Shown piece after piece: positions 1 through 9,476 of a DNA stretch of 64,000 nucleotides. Where the stretch lies: contig NZ_HE997182.1 of the NCBI RefSeq assembly GCF_000312445.1, forward strand, positions 186,001 to 250,000, given 5' to 3'. This DNA is from Phocaeicola abscessus CCUG 55929. Lineage in GTDB: Bacteria; Bacteroidota; Bacteroidia; Bacteroidales; Bacteroidaceae. Numbering within the stretch: position 1 is the stretch's first letter; each line of letters starts with the position of its first letter. The notes below the pieces were generated by a model that was not told where the DNA came from, made no database searches, and saw nothing but the letters and a program-made list of their open reading frames with translations. A program made the position numbers and the translations under genes.

Positions 1-1
1 A

Positions 2-88
2 ATCGACGGCCTTTTGGGATACGAATTCCTCTCGAAACGGCCGACTTTGCTGAGCTACGAGCGCAAAGAACTATTGCTGATAAAATAG
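2..88 (+). CDS. C-terminal tail of a possible retropepsin-like aspartyl protease (partial)
   Basis: An open frame enters from the left edge and stops at TAG 86-88, giving 28 residues. The segment DGLLGYEFLS followed by a basic, beta-rich tail (SYERKELLLIK) resembles the end of aspartyl-protease-like or clan AA domains common in Bacteroidetes, where GxLGYDF precedes the last beta strands. Nothing else of the gene is in the window, so the family call rests on this short motif only. From 89 to 225 I see no gene. Confidence 0.4.
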   Translation: MDGLLGYEFLSKRPTLLSYERKELLLIK

Positions 89-225
89 CAACCCGCATAA
101 TTCCTGCACACGGATTTTTTCCTGACAAAAAGAGAAGTCTTATAAATTATGCGCAATCTTACACTCGCCGGTCAACTTTTTTACAATAACCCAAATACCG
201 CCTACTGCCCCGTCGACGAGCGGCA

Positions 226-597
226 TTAATAACCGATGGTAAAGCGTTCGTGATGGTGCTGTGCGCGCTCTAATTCATCTACCATCGCCATAGCATAATC
301 CTGGACAGAGATGTGACTGTTCCCCTCGGCGTCGACGATCAAATCATCTTTTCCCAAGCGGAATTTGCCGGTCCGTTTGCCTTCGGCATCAAATGTGCCG
401 GCAGGTGAGAAGAACACCCAGTCGACGGCATCCTCTTTGGTCAACGTATTCAAGTAGAAATCGCCCAACGGTCGGACGCCTCCCATAATCTCGTCGGGAA
501 TAGCCCCCGAATCGACCACTCTCAAACCCGGAGCGCAGAATAGGGTGCCGGCACTGCCGACAAATCCTGTCGCACCGATCAAAACTACCTTTTTCAT
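226..597 (-). pseudogene. NAD(P)H-binding oxidoreductase of the YwnB/SDR type, internally deleted
   Basis: The product starts KKVVLIGATGFVGSA, the Rossmann nucleotide-binding start of NAD(P)H-binding reductases. It ends with the family's typical tail (LIVDAEGNSHISVQDYAMAMVDELE). These proteins are normally about 210 residues; this one is about 123. The stretch between the dinucleotide loop and the GTLFCAPG segment, roughly 75-80 residues of the Rossmann core, is missing while the frame is kept, so an in-frame deletion is the simplest reading. The start at 597 (MKKVV) follows a purine-rich AAGAGGAAAAGAAG site; an upstream ATG at 627 is less likely. The protein probably cannot fold as a working reductase. 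Confidence 0.7.
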
Positions 598-704
598 CTT
601 CTTTTCCTCTTTAAGATTAATACTCATCGATGCAAAGTTAATACGAAAAACGATGTTCGTTAAGAAAGTGCCGAAATAAAAATCGGCAGTCGGCTGCAGG
701 AATG

Positions 705-740
705 ATAAAAAAGCTGTCCCTACAAGTGCAGAGACAGCTT
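705..740 (-). terminator. Rho-independent terminator of eno
   Basis: Read on the minus strand, AAGCTGTC (740-733) pairs with GACAGCTT (718-711) and is followed by a T-run, about 25 nt after the enolase stop codon. Confidence 0.75.
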
Positions 741-764
741 CTTTCGAGTATTCGGGAATGTGGA

Positions 765-2482
<1,718 letters not shown>

Positions 2483-2968
2483 ATGGTACTTTTATCTTTA
2501 GCAGCAACAGTTTTATCGGTATCGATGCATGTTGTCGATAACCTTCCGTATTATCATCATACGAAGACGGAAAAAGATCGGATTTCGACAACGGTAACTT
2601 ATCGACAAGAAGGAAATTACCTCGTAAACAAAGCGAGAACGCGAAGCGCTTACGATGAAGAAAACCGATTGATCAGCAGAGAAACGGAGCGATGGAACAC
2701 TTCGGCCAAAAGATGGGAACGTCGTTTCAAATACGTATTCTCGTATACACCCGACGGATATGCCATCGAATTCCTTACATGGAACGAACATAAGAAGCGG
2801 TACATCCCTGCCCAGAAAGCAGAATACCGTGGAATACGAAATCACGTCGTTTCCATACAAAATTACGAATGGAACGAGAAAGCTCACAGCTTTACCGCTT
2901 CCGGCAATCCTGCCCTGGTATATCAAAGCGCTACGCTTTATGCAGGAATAAACAGTTTACGACTATGA
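2483..2968 (+). CDS. Secreted DUF3836-like protein of unknown function
   Basis: 161 residues. A hydrophobic start (MVLLSLAATVLSVSMHVV) looks like a signal peptide, so the mature protein is probably periplasmic or surface-exposed. The rest is a repeat-like beta pattern with regularly spaced aromatic and YD/W motifs (SAYDEENRLISRE, WNTSAKRWERRFKYVFSY, WNEHKKRY, YEWNEKAHSF). This matches what I know of DUF3836 proteins, a Bacteroidetes-restricted family without a known role. It stands alone, divergent from eno, and is followed by a strong terminator (3004-3042). The family call is by motif memory and is moderate. Confidence 0.65.
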   Translation: MVLLSLAATVLSVSMHVVDNLPYYHHTKTEKDRISTTVTYRQEGNYLVNKARTRSAYDEENRLISRETERWNTSAKRWERRFKYVFSYTPDGYAIEFLTWNEHKKRYIPAQKAEYRGIRNHVVSIQNYEWNEKAHSFTASGNPALVYQSATLYAGINSLRL

Positions 2969-3003
2969 TGCGATATCATAAATTTCTCTTAAAGTTAAGT
3001 GTA

Positions 3004-3042
3004 AAAACGGAGGCTTCGTCAAGAAGTCTCTGTTTTTATTTT
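3004..3042 (+). terminator. Rho-independent terminator after the DUF3836-like gene
   Basis: A 14-bp stem with two G-U pairs (3004-3017 with 3023-3036) and a 5-nt loop, followed by TATTTTCC, 36 bp after the stop codon. Confidence 0.75.
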
Positions 3043-3097
3043 CCTTCCGATATTTATTTTTTCGGAAAGAAAAGGTACAAACTGACAGATAAATTTC

Positions 3098-3127
3098 TAT
3101 CTTTACCCAGCGCTTACAAAAGCGCTG
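3098..3127 (+). promoter_or_regulatory. -7 promoter box and leader hairpin of the DUF1080 gene
   Basis: TATCTTTA at 3098-3105 is one mismatch from the TAnnTTTG box. It is followed by a perfect 8-bp hairpin CAGCGCTT-acaa-AAGCGCTG (3108-3127). Transcription would start near 3112, placing the hairpin at the very 5' end of the mRNA, where it could stabilise the transcript or serve as an operator. Confidence 0.5.
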
Positions 3128-3164
3128 AGTCAAATCCAGGAATCGATTCATATTAAATATTGAA

Positions 3165-3944
3165 ATGATGGAAAAAGCAGTTTTATTAAGTTTGGCTGCG
3201 ATAGCTACGGCATACACAGCTCATGCGCAGGAAAAGAAGTATCCGGAACAGGAAGCGATGCGACCGGGAATGTCGGAATATTGGACTCCTCAACCCCAAG
3301 TGGTTACGCCGGGCGATATTCGAACGAATACGGCCCCTTCCGATGCCATCGTACTGTTCGACGGCAAGGATTTGTCGAAATGGGAAAACCTCAAGGGCGG
3401 CGCCCCGACATGGAAGGTACACGATGGAGTAGTAACCGTGGTCAAAGGAAAAGATTCCGGCGACATTCAAACAAAGGAGAAGTTCGGCAGCTATCAGTTG
3501 CACCTCGAATGGTGCGTACCGCCGACCATCCAAGGTGAAAGCCAGGCACGCGGTAATAGCGGCGTATACATGCAGGGGTTGTATGAAATTCAGATTTTGG
3601 ATAACTATCGCAATGAAACTTACGTCAACGGCATGGTAGGCTCTGTCTATAAACAGACTCCTCCTTTGGTAAACGCCATGCGCAAGCCAGGGGAATGGAA
3701 TGTGTACGACATTATCTACACCGCTCCCGTATTCAAAGAAGACGGCACCTATCTCTACCGCCCGCGCGTGACGGTCATCCACAACAACGTCGTACTGCAA
3801 AACAATACGGAGATTCTGGGAACGACACAGTACATCGGATTCCCTCGCGTGAAACCTCATGGTAACGGGCCGATCCGGCTGCAAATGCACGGCGATCCGA
3901 GCGAACCGATCAGTTTCCGCAATATATGGATCCGCAAGATGTAA
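3165..3944 (+). CDS. Secreted DUF1080 protein (3-keto-glycoside hydrolase-like)
   Basis: 259 residues. A signal peptide (MMEKAVLLSLAAIATAYTAHAQ) precedes a single DUF1080 domain, a concanavalin-like jelly-roll fold. Typical features are IVLFDGKDLSKWENL, GDIQTKEKFGSYQLHLEW, NSGVYMQGLYEIQILDNY and GPIRLQMHGDPSEPISFRNIWI. DUF1080 proteins are often paired with Gfo/Idh/MocA oxidoreductases in 3-keto-sugar metabolism; such an oxidoreductase is present about 14 kb away (17,329-18,723) but not in the same operon. The site of action is probably the periplasm. A start three bases downstream (second Met) is equally possible. Confidence 0.85.
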   Translation: MMEKAVLLSLAAIATAYTAHAQEKKYPEQEAMRPGMSEYWTPQPQVVTPGDIRTNTAPSDAIVLFDGKDLSKWENLKGGAPTWKVHDGVVTVVKGKDSGDIQTKEKFGSYQLHLEWCVPPTIQGESQARGNSGVYMQGLYEIQILDNYRNETYVNGMVGSVYKQTPPLVNAMRKPGEWNVYDIIYTAPVFKEDGTYLYRPRVTVIHNNVVLQNNTEILGTTQYIGFPRVKPHGNGPIRLQMHGDPSEPISFRNIWIRKM

Positions 3945-4004
3945 CCGAATGATAGAAAAACAGGACAGGTTCGCCGCTGGCGAACCTTATCTATGGACAA
4001 GCTC

Positions 4005-4625
4005 TTATCTCTTCTTCACAATGACTTTTACGTTCGGGTATTGGCGCGGGTCGAATTCGTAATACGAATCGGGGTAACAAACCTTCTTGATATGTTTTAT
4101 ATCCACAGTGACCCAGAAGATACCCCATCTCATCTTCAGCCGTATAGGCTCGTAAGTGGTACGATCGATCAAGGCGACGGCATTTTTGATATCGACTCGC
4201 GCGTTCTTTTTAGCCTTAAGACTCACTAAATACCCTTCTCGGGTCTCTTTCACGGTAAAATCGTAGTCTGTCCGCACTTGCTGCAGGTATACGCCGATGT
4301 CCTTGTCGTTACCGTATTCGCTGGGCATATTCAGCTTCAGCTTTTGCGAAGCACGGTTCAACGACCAATGATTCGAGCCGTTATACCATTCTATCGTACG
4401 TTTGGATTGTCGACGGAACATCTTGCCTTTCATCGTCAACGTGCCGTCTTTGGTAAAGAGGCGTGTGCAATGAGCACGATAATCCAATTGGATACCGCTC
4501 GGCGTTTGGATAAGATCGAGTGATTTCAAGATGATTTGCCTGGCCCGTTCTTCCTTTTGTGAAACGGCCGGTAAACAAACGAGCAGGAACGAGAGGGCAG
4601 AGATTATTCGTATATTCGATATCAT
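4005..4625 (-). CDS. LolA-like outer-membrane lipoprotein carrier family protein
   Basis: About 206 residues from the ATG at 4625 (MISNIRIISALSFLLVCLPAVSQ), which gives a clean signal peptide; the frame stays open further upstream but that part reads into the tRNA region. The mature part is a LolA-type antiparallel beta-sheet with the pattern RLFTKDGTLTMKGKMFRR, TIEWYNGSNHWSLN, YDFTVKETREGYLVSLKAK and YYEFDPRQYPNVKVIVKKR. Bacteroidetes carry several such periplasmic LolA-like proteins that are not the essential LolA. It is convergent with the DUF1080 gene and directly downstream of the tRNA-Asn genes. Confidence 0.75.
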   Translation of the reverse strand: MISNIRIISALSFLLVCLPAVSQKEERARQIILKSLDLIQTPSGIQLDYRAHCTRLFTKDGTLTMKGKMFRRQSKRTIEWYNGSNHWSLNRASQKLKLNMPSEYGNDKDIGVYLQQVRTDYDFTVKETREGYLVSLKAKKNARVDIKNAVALIDRTTYEPIRLKMRWGIFWVTVDIKHIKKVCYPDSYYEFDPRQYPNVKVIVKKR

Positions 4626-4673
4626 TCGAGTTCTTATGAAAGAAGAGGTTCGCTCATAGAACAAACCCCGCCG

Positions 4674-4747
4674 CTCTTCTTCTTGGACTTGAACCAAGGA
4701 CCCTCTGATTAACAGTCAGATGCTCTAACCAACTGAGCTAAAGAAGA
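4674..4747 (-). tRNA. tRNA-Asn (GTT), copy 1
   Basis: Full cloverleaf on the minus strand. The acceptor TCTTCTT pairs with AAGAAGA; D-arm GCTC/GAGC; anticodon stem TCTGA/TCAGA with loop CTGTTAA (anticodon GTT); T-arm CTTGG-TTCAAGT-CCAAG; discriminator G. No CCA is encoded. Identical to the copy at 4765-4838. Confidence 0.95.
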
Positions 4748-4764
4748 ATATTTGCGCATCTCAG

Positions 4765-4838
4765 CTCTTCTTCTTGGACTTGAACCAAGGACCCTCTGAT
4801 TAACAGTCAGATGCTCTAACCAACTGAGCTAAAGAAGA
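4765..4838 (-). tRNA. tRNA-Asn (GTT), copy 2
   Basis: Same 74-nt sequence and cloverleaf as the copy at 4674-4747, separated from it by 17 bp. The two are probably processed from one transcript. Confidence 0.95.
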
Positions 4839-4916
4839 ATGATACGCTTACAAATGCGGGGCAAAGATAACAGCTATTTTCGAAATAAACAATATCTTTG
4901 TAGAAAAAATCGGGGA

Positions 4917-5102
4917 ATGGATAAAATTGTTGGAATAGAAAATGCGCTGGCAGACATGCTGGCGACGCTGCCGGACGACTCGCTGTCGGAAGTCCCGAAT
5001 CTGTCGAAAGGCAGCATGCCACTCATCGACGAGAACAACTATCTGACAATAAAAAGTGATCTAGGTAGTAGGGACGAACTTTCCGCCGTGGAAATTGGAT
5101 GA
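4917..5102 (+). CDS. Small hypothetical protein (61 aa)
   Basis: The ATG at 4917 follows GGGGA and lies about 17 bp downstream of a perfect -7 box TATCTTTG (4893-4900), divergent from the tRNA-Asn pair. The 61-residue acidic product (MDKIVGIENALADMLATLPD...) has no signal peptide, membrane segment or recognisable domain. It lies 84 bp upstream of the S41 peptidase gene. The promoter and ribosome-binding site support it more than the sequence does; it could also be a decayed gene start. Confidence 0.45.
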   Translation: MDKIVGIENALADMLATLPDDSLSEVPNLSKGSMPLIDENNYLTIKSDLGSRDELSAVEIG

Positions 5103-5186
5103 AATAAAGTTAATTATAGCACGCTTGATGCATTCGTAAAAAGAATAAGTTGTTACTTTGCAAACTCACGATAGAGAAAAATTAAG

Positions 5187-6890
5187 ATGAAACGGAATAG
5201 GAAGAAAGTGACGATTGCAGCCTGCATAGGCATAATGGGAGTCGGCATGCTCAGCTTTAACCGAGGCGACGACCGAAGTTTCCAGATAATAAAGAATTTG
5301 GATATTTTCAATGCAGCGTACCGGGAGTTGGATATGTTTTACGTCGATACCATCGATCCGAAGAAGGTTATCCGGGACGGCATCGAAGGCATGTTCATGC
5401 AGACCGATCCGTATACGGAATATTATCCGGAAGACGATAATACCATCAAAGAAATGACTACGGGCAAGTTCGGCGGTATCGGATCCTACATTCGGTATTA
5501 TAAGGCGAGGGATCGGGTGGTCGTCTCCGAACCGAACGAAGACTCGCCGGCGGCCAAATCCGGATTAAGAGCGGGCGATTTAATCATGACCGTCGACGGG
5601 AAAGAAATGCGCCGGGGCAAAGACAGCCCGCAGGAATACCTCAATAAGGTAAGCAAAAGCCTGCGCGGCGAGCCGGGCACGGTCTGCATGGTCAGGGTGG
5701 AACGTCCTACACTCGACGGAAAAGGAGAAATAAAAGAATTCAAAATCACCCGCCAGACCATCAAGACGAGTCCGGTGCCTTATTATGCGATGGTGACGGA
5801 CAGCATCGGTTACATCAATATGGCGACCTTCGCCGTGGAGAATTGTTCGAAAGAAGTCAAGAAAGCGTTGATCGAGTTAAAGCGACAGGGAGCCCGAGCG
5901 CTGGTCTTCGACGTACGCGGCAACACGGGCGGACTGTTGAACGAGGCGGTCAGCACGGTGAATTTCTTCGTGCCGAAGAACCAAGAAATCGTCGTCACCA
6001 AAGGAAAGCTGAAACAGGCCATGCAAACATACCGGACGGAAAGCGATCCGCTGGACCTGGACATGCCTTTAGCCGTGCTGGTGAACGAAGAGACCGCATC
6101 GGCTTCCGAAATCTTTTCCGGAGCCTTGCAAGACCTCGACCGGGCTGTGATCATCGGGAATCGCACCTTCGGCAAGGGATTGGTGCAGACGGTACGCCCG
6201 TTGCCTTATAACAGCAGCGTAAAGATAACGACTTCCAAATACTACATCCCGAGCGGACGGTGTATTCAGGCCATCGACTACTCCAAACGAAATGTGGACG
6301 GCAGCATTGCCCGCGTACCCGACAGCCTGACAAACGTATTCCATACGGCGGCCGGAAGAGAAGTGCGCGACGGTGGCGGCATCCGCCCCGACATCGAAGT
6401 CAAGGGAGAACAGTTGCCTAACATCCTGTTTTACTTGATCAATGACTTCGTGATCTTCGACTATGCCACGCGGTACGTGCAGAAACATCCTGCGGTATCC
6501 TCTCTCTCCGATTTTAAAATTACGGAAGAGGATTACGCCGATTTCAAGCAATTCGTCAAAGAGCGGAAGTTCACCTACGACCGCCAAAGCGATGCCGTGC
6601 TGAAGAACCTGAAGGAGATCGCCAAGTTCGAAGGATATCTGAACGACGCTTCCGAAGAGTTCGCCGCTTTAGAAAAGAAACTCACGCACAACCTGGATCG
6701 GGATCTGGATCATTTCGAAAAGGATATACGAGGAGCGATTGCGGCCGAAGCGGTGAAACGCTATTTTTATTTGAAAGGCAGCATCGTCGAACAGTTAAAA
6801 GATGATCCCGATCTGAACAAAGCGATCGAGGTTTTAAAAAATAAAGCTGCATATGCGAAGCTGCTGAGCAAAGGCACCGCTTTGGAATAA
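5187..6890 (+). CDS. S41 family C-terminal processing peptidase (CtpA/Prc type)
   Basis: 567 residues. A signal-anchor (KVTIAACIGIMGVGMLSF) is followed by an N-terminal helical part with the conserved FYVDTIDPKKVIRDGIEGM. A PDZ domain spans about residues 95-185 (GGIGSYIRYY, SPAAKSGLRAGDLIMTVDG). The S41 serine protease domain contains NEETASASEIFSGAL with the nucleophile serine and GNRTFGKGLVQT with the general-base lysine. The C-terminal 140 residues are the helical extension usual in Bacteroidetes members. It acts in the periplasm, cutting protein C-termini. A -7-like element (TTACTTTG) lies about 35 bp upstream of the start. Confidence 0.93.
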   Translation: MKRNRKKVTIAACIGIMGVGMLSFNRGDDRSFQIIKNLDIFNAAYRELDMFYVDTIDPKKVIRDGIEGMFMQTDPYTEYYPEDDNTIKEMTTGKFGGIGSYIRYYKARDRVVVSEPNEDSPAAKSGLRAGDLIMTVDGKEMRRGKDSPQEYLNKVSKSLRGEPGTVCMVRVERPTLDGKGEIKEFKITRQTIKTSPVPYYAMVTDSIGYINMATFAVENCSKEVKKALIELKRQGARALVFDVRGNTGGLLNEAVSTVNFFVPKNQEIVVTKGKLKQAMQTYRTESDPLDLDMPLAVLVNEETASASEIFSGALQDLDRAVIIGNRTFGKGLVQTVRPLPYNSSVKITTSKYYIPSGRCIQAIDYSKRNVDGSIARVPDSLTNVFHTAAGREVRDGGGIRPDIEVKGEQLPNILFYLINDFVIFDYATRYVQKHPAVSSLSDFKITEEDYADFKQFVKERKFTYDRQSDAVLKNLKEIAKFEGYLNDASEEFAALEKKLTHNLDRDLDHFEKDIRGAIAAEAVKRYFYLKGSIVEQLKDDPDLNKAIEVLKNKAAYAKLLSKGTALE

Positions 6891-6903
6891 CGATCGAAAA
6901 ATC

Positions 6904-7203
6904 GCCGAGCGGATCGATTACGTCTAAAACGGATTTTAGGTCCCGCCGAGCGGATCGATTACGCCTAAAACGGATTTTAGATCCCGCCGAGCGGATCGAT
7001 TACGTCTAAAACGAATTTTAGGTCCCGCCGAGCGGATCGATTACGCCTAAAACGGATTTTAGGTCCCGCCGAGCGGATCGATTACGCCTAAAACGGATTT
7101 TAGGTCCCGCCGAGCGGATCGATTACGCCTAAAACGAATTTTAGGTCCCGTCGAGCGGATCGATTACGCCTAAAACGAATTTTAGGTCCCGTCGAGCGGA
7201 TCG
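6904..7203. repeat. Seven tandem 41-bp hairpin repeats in a convergent intergenic region
   Basis: Units start at 6904, 6945, 6986, 7027, 7068, 7109 and 7150 (exact 41-bp period), and a 13-bp partial unit ends the array. Each unit carries CTAAAA-CGNA-TTTTAG, a 6-7 bp stem. Read on the minus strand the loop is TCCG or TTCG, always UNCG, and N is the only variable loop base. The units otherwise differ at a few positions (C/T at the stem base, GCC/GTC at the unit start). The array lies between the stop codons of the S41 peptidase and the GNAT gene, so both transcripts could read into it. There are no spacers, so it is not a CRISPR. Confidence 0.95.
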
Positions 7204-7221
7204 GCAGCATCAGAACGGGAT

Positions 7222-7740
7222 TTATATCGGAACAGGATTTGTTTTTTCTAACTGGAAAGCCAATCGAGGGGTTCCGTTATGTGTATAAATCGTGCCGCAC
7301 GTTTTGAAACCGTTCTTCCTCAGCAGGTTTTGCATCACTCGATTATCCTCGTGCGTATCCGCGCGGAGATTCGGCATCCGTTCCAGGCACCAGGCGATGC
7401 ACGCGTCGCCGACTCCCCTTACCGTTCCGTCGGATGCCAGTCGGTGAATGGTTCCGTAAGGCTCCTCGTTCAACCAATGCCCGTTTTCGATCAGGGCGTA
7501 GGTGGGATCGTCGCCCACGATGAAGCAAAAGGTCCCGACGATTCTTCCTCGCCCGTCAAGGCAAACGAAACAATGCCCCGCCGCGATTTCCTTCTCCATC
7601 AACGCCCTCTGCGGATAGCCGTCGACCCACTGATGCGGGTTTCCCGTCGATTCCATGAATCGTCTGGCGTATTCGAAAAGCTGCATGAGGGCGAGGAGAT
7701 CCTTCGGCTCCGCTTCCCGTATGCCGATCGGCGCTTTCAT
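7222..7740 (-). CDS. GNAT-family N-acetyltransferase
   Basis: 172 residues from the ATG at 7740, two bases after the eda stop codon; the frame is open further upstream but that part only shadows eda. The GNAT fold is seen in IREAEPKDLLALMQLFEYAR, GRIVGTFCFIVGDDPTY, the acetyl-CoA loop region IHRLASDGTVRGVGDACIAW and the late LRADTHEDNRVMQNLLRKNGFK. The substrate is unknown. As the last gene of the hexuronate operon it is co-transcribed with the pathway, but nothing in the sequence links it chemically to it. The 41-bp hairpin array follows. Confidence 0.85.
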   Translation of the reverse strand: MKAPIGIREAEPKDLLALMQLFEYARRFMESTGNPHQWVDGYPQRALMEKEIAAGHCFVCLDGRGRIVGTFCFIVGDDPTYALIENGHWLNEEPYGTIHRLASDGTVRGVGDACIAWCLERMPNLRADTHEDNRVMQNLLRKNGFKTCGTIYTHNGTPRLAFQLEKTNPVPI

Positions 7741-7742
7741 CC

Positions 7743-8414
7743 TTATGCCTTCCTCGCTTCGTCGATATAGTCCAACGCCTCTCGGCACCGGTCGGCGATC
7801 GTCTGCCAGTCGCCCGCCTTTATCACTTCCTTGGGGAAGAGTTTCGAGCCCATGCCTACGCAAAAAGCGCCGGCCTTTATCCAGGCAGAGAGGTTTTCCT
7901 GCGTCGGTTCGACTCCACCCGTCACCATGATCTTGCTCCACGGCAGCGGCGCCATCAGATCCTGTACGAAACGGACGCCGTAAACATCGCCGGGAAACAC
8001 CTTCGTCAGATCGCACCCCGCCTCTTGTGCGAAGCCGATTTCGGAAACGGAGCCGCATCCGGGGGAGTAGGGAATGAGCCGACGATTGCAGACCTTTGCT
8101 ACGTCGGGATTGAACAGCGGACTTACGACAAAGCATGCGCCCTGCTGAATATAGAGCGAGGCTGTGGCAGGATCTACCGCCGTTCCGACTCCTAGGGCCA
8201 GTTCCGGGCAAGCTTCCTCTGCGAACCGGACCACCTCTGCGAACACCTCGTGTGCGAAGTCGCCCCGATTGGTGAACTCGAAAGCCCTCACACCACCGTC
8301 GTAACATGCCTTTACCACTTTCTTTACGATTGCTGCATCCTGATTGTAAAAGACAGGAACCATGCCGGTCGAACCGATTTTGTTCATCACGGCTAACTTA
8401 TCGAACTTTGCCAT
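7743..8414 (-). CDS. eda: 2-dehydro-3-deoxy-6-phosphogluconate (KDPG) aldolase
   Basis: 223 residues, a class I aldolase TIM barrel. It cleaves KDPG to pyruvate and glyceraldehyde 3-phosphate, the last step of the glucuronate pathway. Visible signatures are [20 protein letters not shown] with the catalytic glutamate region, [12 protein letters not shown], the [12 protein letters not shown] segment, and [11 protein letters not shown] carrying the Schiff-base lysine, then [13 protein letters not shown] for phosphate binding. It lies 12 bp after kdgK and 2 bp before the GNAT gene, in an operon read leftward from about 14.67 kb. Confidence 0.95.
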   Translation of the reverse strand: MAKFDKLAVMNKIGSTGMVPVFYNQDAAIVKKVVKACYDGGVRAFEFTNRGDFAHEVFAEVVRFAEEACPELALGVGTAVDPATASLYIQQGACFVVSPLFNPDVAKVCNRRLIPYSPGCGSVSEIGFAQEAGCDLTKVFPGDVYGVRFVQDLMAPLPWSKIMVTGGVEPTQENLSAWIKAGAFCVGMGSKLFPKEVIKAGDWQTIADRCREALDYIDEARKA

Positions 8415-8426
8415 TATCCTTTCTTA

Positions 8427-9449
8427 TTAACGTTGTACTCGACCGCTGGCGTCTCCTTTCACCAAGGCCTCCACCTCTTCGGCGGAAACCATGTTGAAAT
8501 CGCCAGGAACAGTATGTTTCAAGGCCGATGCCGCCACAGCGAACTCCAAAGCTTCCCCCGGCGTAGGCAGGGTCAGCAGTCCGTGAATGATACCTCCCGA
8601 AAACGAATCGCCGCCGCCCACCCGGTCGACGATCGGCACTATGTCGTATCGCTTGGATACGTAATACTCTTTTCCGTCATAGCTCATGGCCTTCCAGCCG
8701 TTATGGCTCGCAGAGAACGATTCCCGGAGGGTGGAGATCACGTAGTCGAATCCGAACTCCTCCGCCATCGCTTTGAAGATGTCTTTATAGCCTTCCGCGT
8801 CGGTCCGGCCTCGGGTTACGTCGGCATGGGGTTTGAAGCCTAAGCACAACTGCGCATCTTCCTCGTTGCCGATGCACACATCTACATGCTTCATCAGCGG
8901 CCGCATCACGGCCTGCGCTTTTTCCGTCGTCCACAGCTTCTTACGGAAATTCAAATCGACGGACACCTTTACCCCCTGTCGTTTGGCCGCTTCGCAGGCT
9001 AAACGGGTCAGTTCCGCCGCTTTGTCGGAGATAGCAGGAGTAATACCCGACCAATGGAACCAATCGGCCCCCTCCATGATCGAGTCGAAATCGAAATCCG
9101 ACGGATCGGCCTCCGCCATGGCGGAATGTGCCCGGTCGTAGATCACTTTACTCGGACGCATGGCCGCCCCCGATTCCAAATAATAAATGCCGACCCGGTC
9201 TCCTCCCCGGCGGATATAATCCGTATGAACGCCAAAACGTCGCAAAGAGTTCACCGCCGCTTGCCCGATCTCGTGCTTCGGCAACTTGGTTACAAAATAG
9301 GCGTCGTGCCCGTAATGGGCACAGCTGACGGCAACATTCGCTTCTCCGCCGCCGTATACCGCATCGAAGCTGTCGGTCTGGACGAAACGCATATTTCCCG
9401 GTGTCGATAACCGCAGCATGATTTCACCCAACGTGACAATTTTACTCAT
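8427..9449 (-). CDS. kdgK: 2-dehydro-3-deoxygluconokinase (PfkB family)
   Basis: 340 residues. It phosphorylates 2-keto-3-deoxygluconate to KDPG with ATP in the cytoplasm. PfkB/ribokinase signatures are present: an N-terminal TLGEIMLRLSTPGN, a GGGEANVAVSCAHYG sugar-binding region, and near the C-terminus VGGGDSFSGGIIHGLL with the anion hole and catalytic Asp. Its place directly upstream of eda and downstream of uxuA fits KDG as the substrate. The gap to the upstream SDR gene is 27 bp. Confidence 0.95.
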   Translation of the reverse strand: MSKIVTLGEIMLRLSTPGNMRFVQTDSFDAVYGGGEANVAVSCAHYGHDAYFVTKLPKHEIGQAAVNSLRRFGVHTDYIRRGGDRVGIYYLESGAAMRPSKVIYDRAHSAMAEADPSDFDFDSIMEGADWFHWSGITPAISDKAAELTRLACEAAKRQGVKVSVDLNFRKKLWTTEKAQAVMRPLMKHVDVCIGNEEDAQLCLGFKPHADVTRGRTDAEGYKDIFKAMAEEFGFDYVISTLRESFSASHNGWKAMSYDGKEYYVSKRYDIVPIVDRVGGGDSFSGGIIHGLLTLPTPGEALEFAVAASALKHTVPGDFNMVSAEEVEALVKGDASGRVQR

Positions 9450-9476
9450 AGCTTTTTATCATTGCGTTTATAATCG

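Noticed and set aside
6904..7203. CRISPR array
   Set aside because: The 41-bp units are directly adjacent with no unique spacers, and there are no cas genes; it is a simple tandem hairpin repeat.
7741..8307. N-terminal extension of the GNAT gene on the minus strand
   Set aside because: The open frame only shadows eda in another frame; the GNAT domain starts at 7740 next to the eda stop codon.
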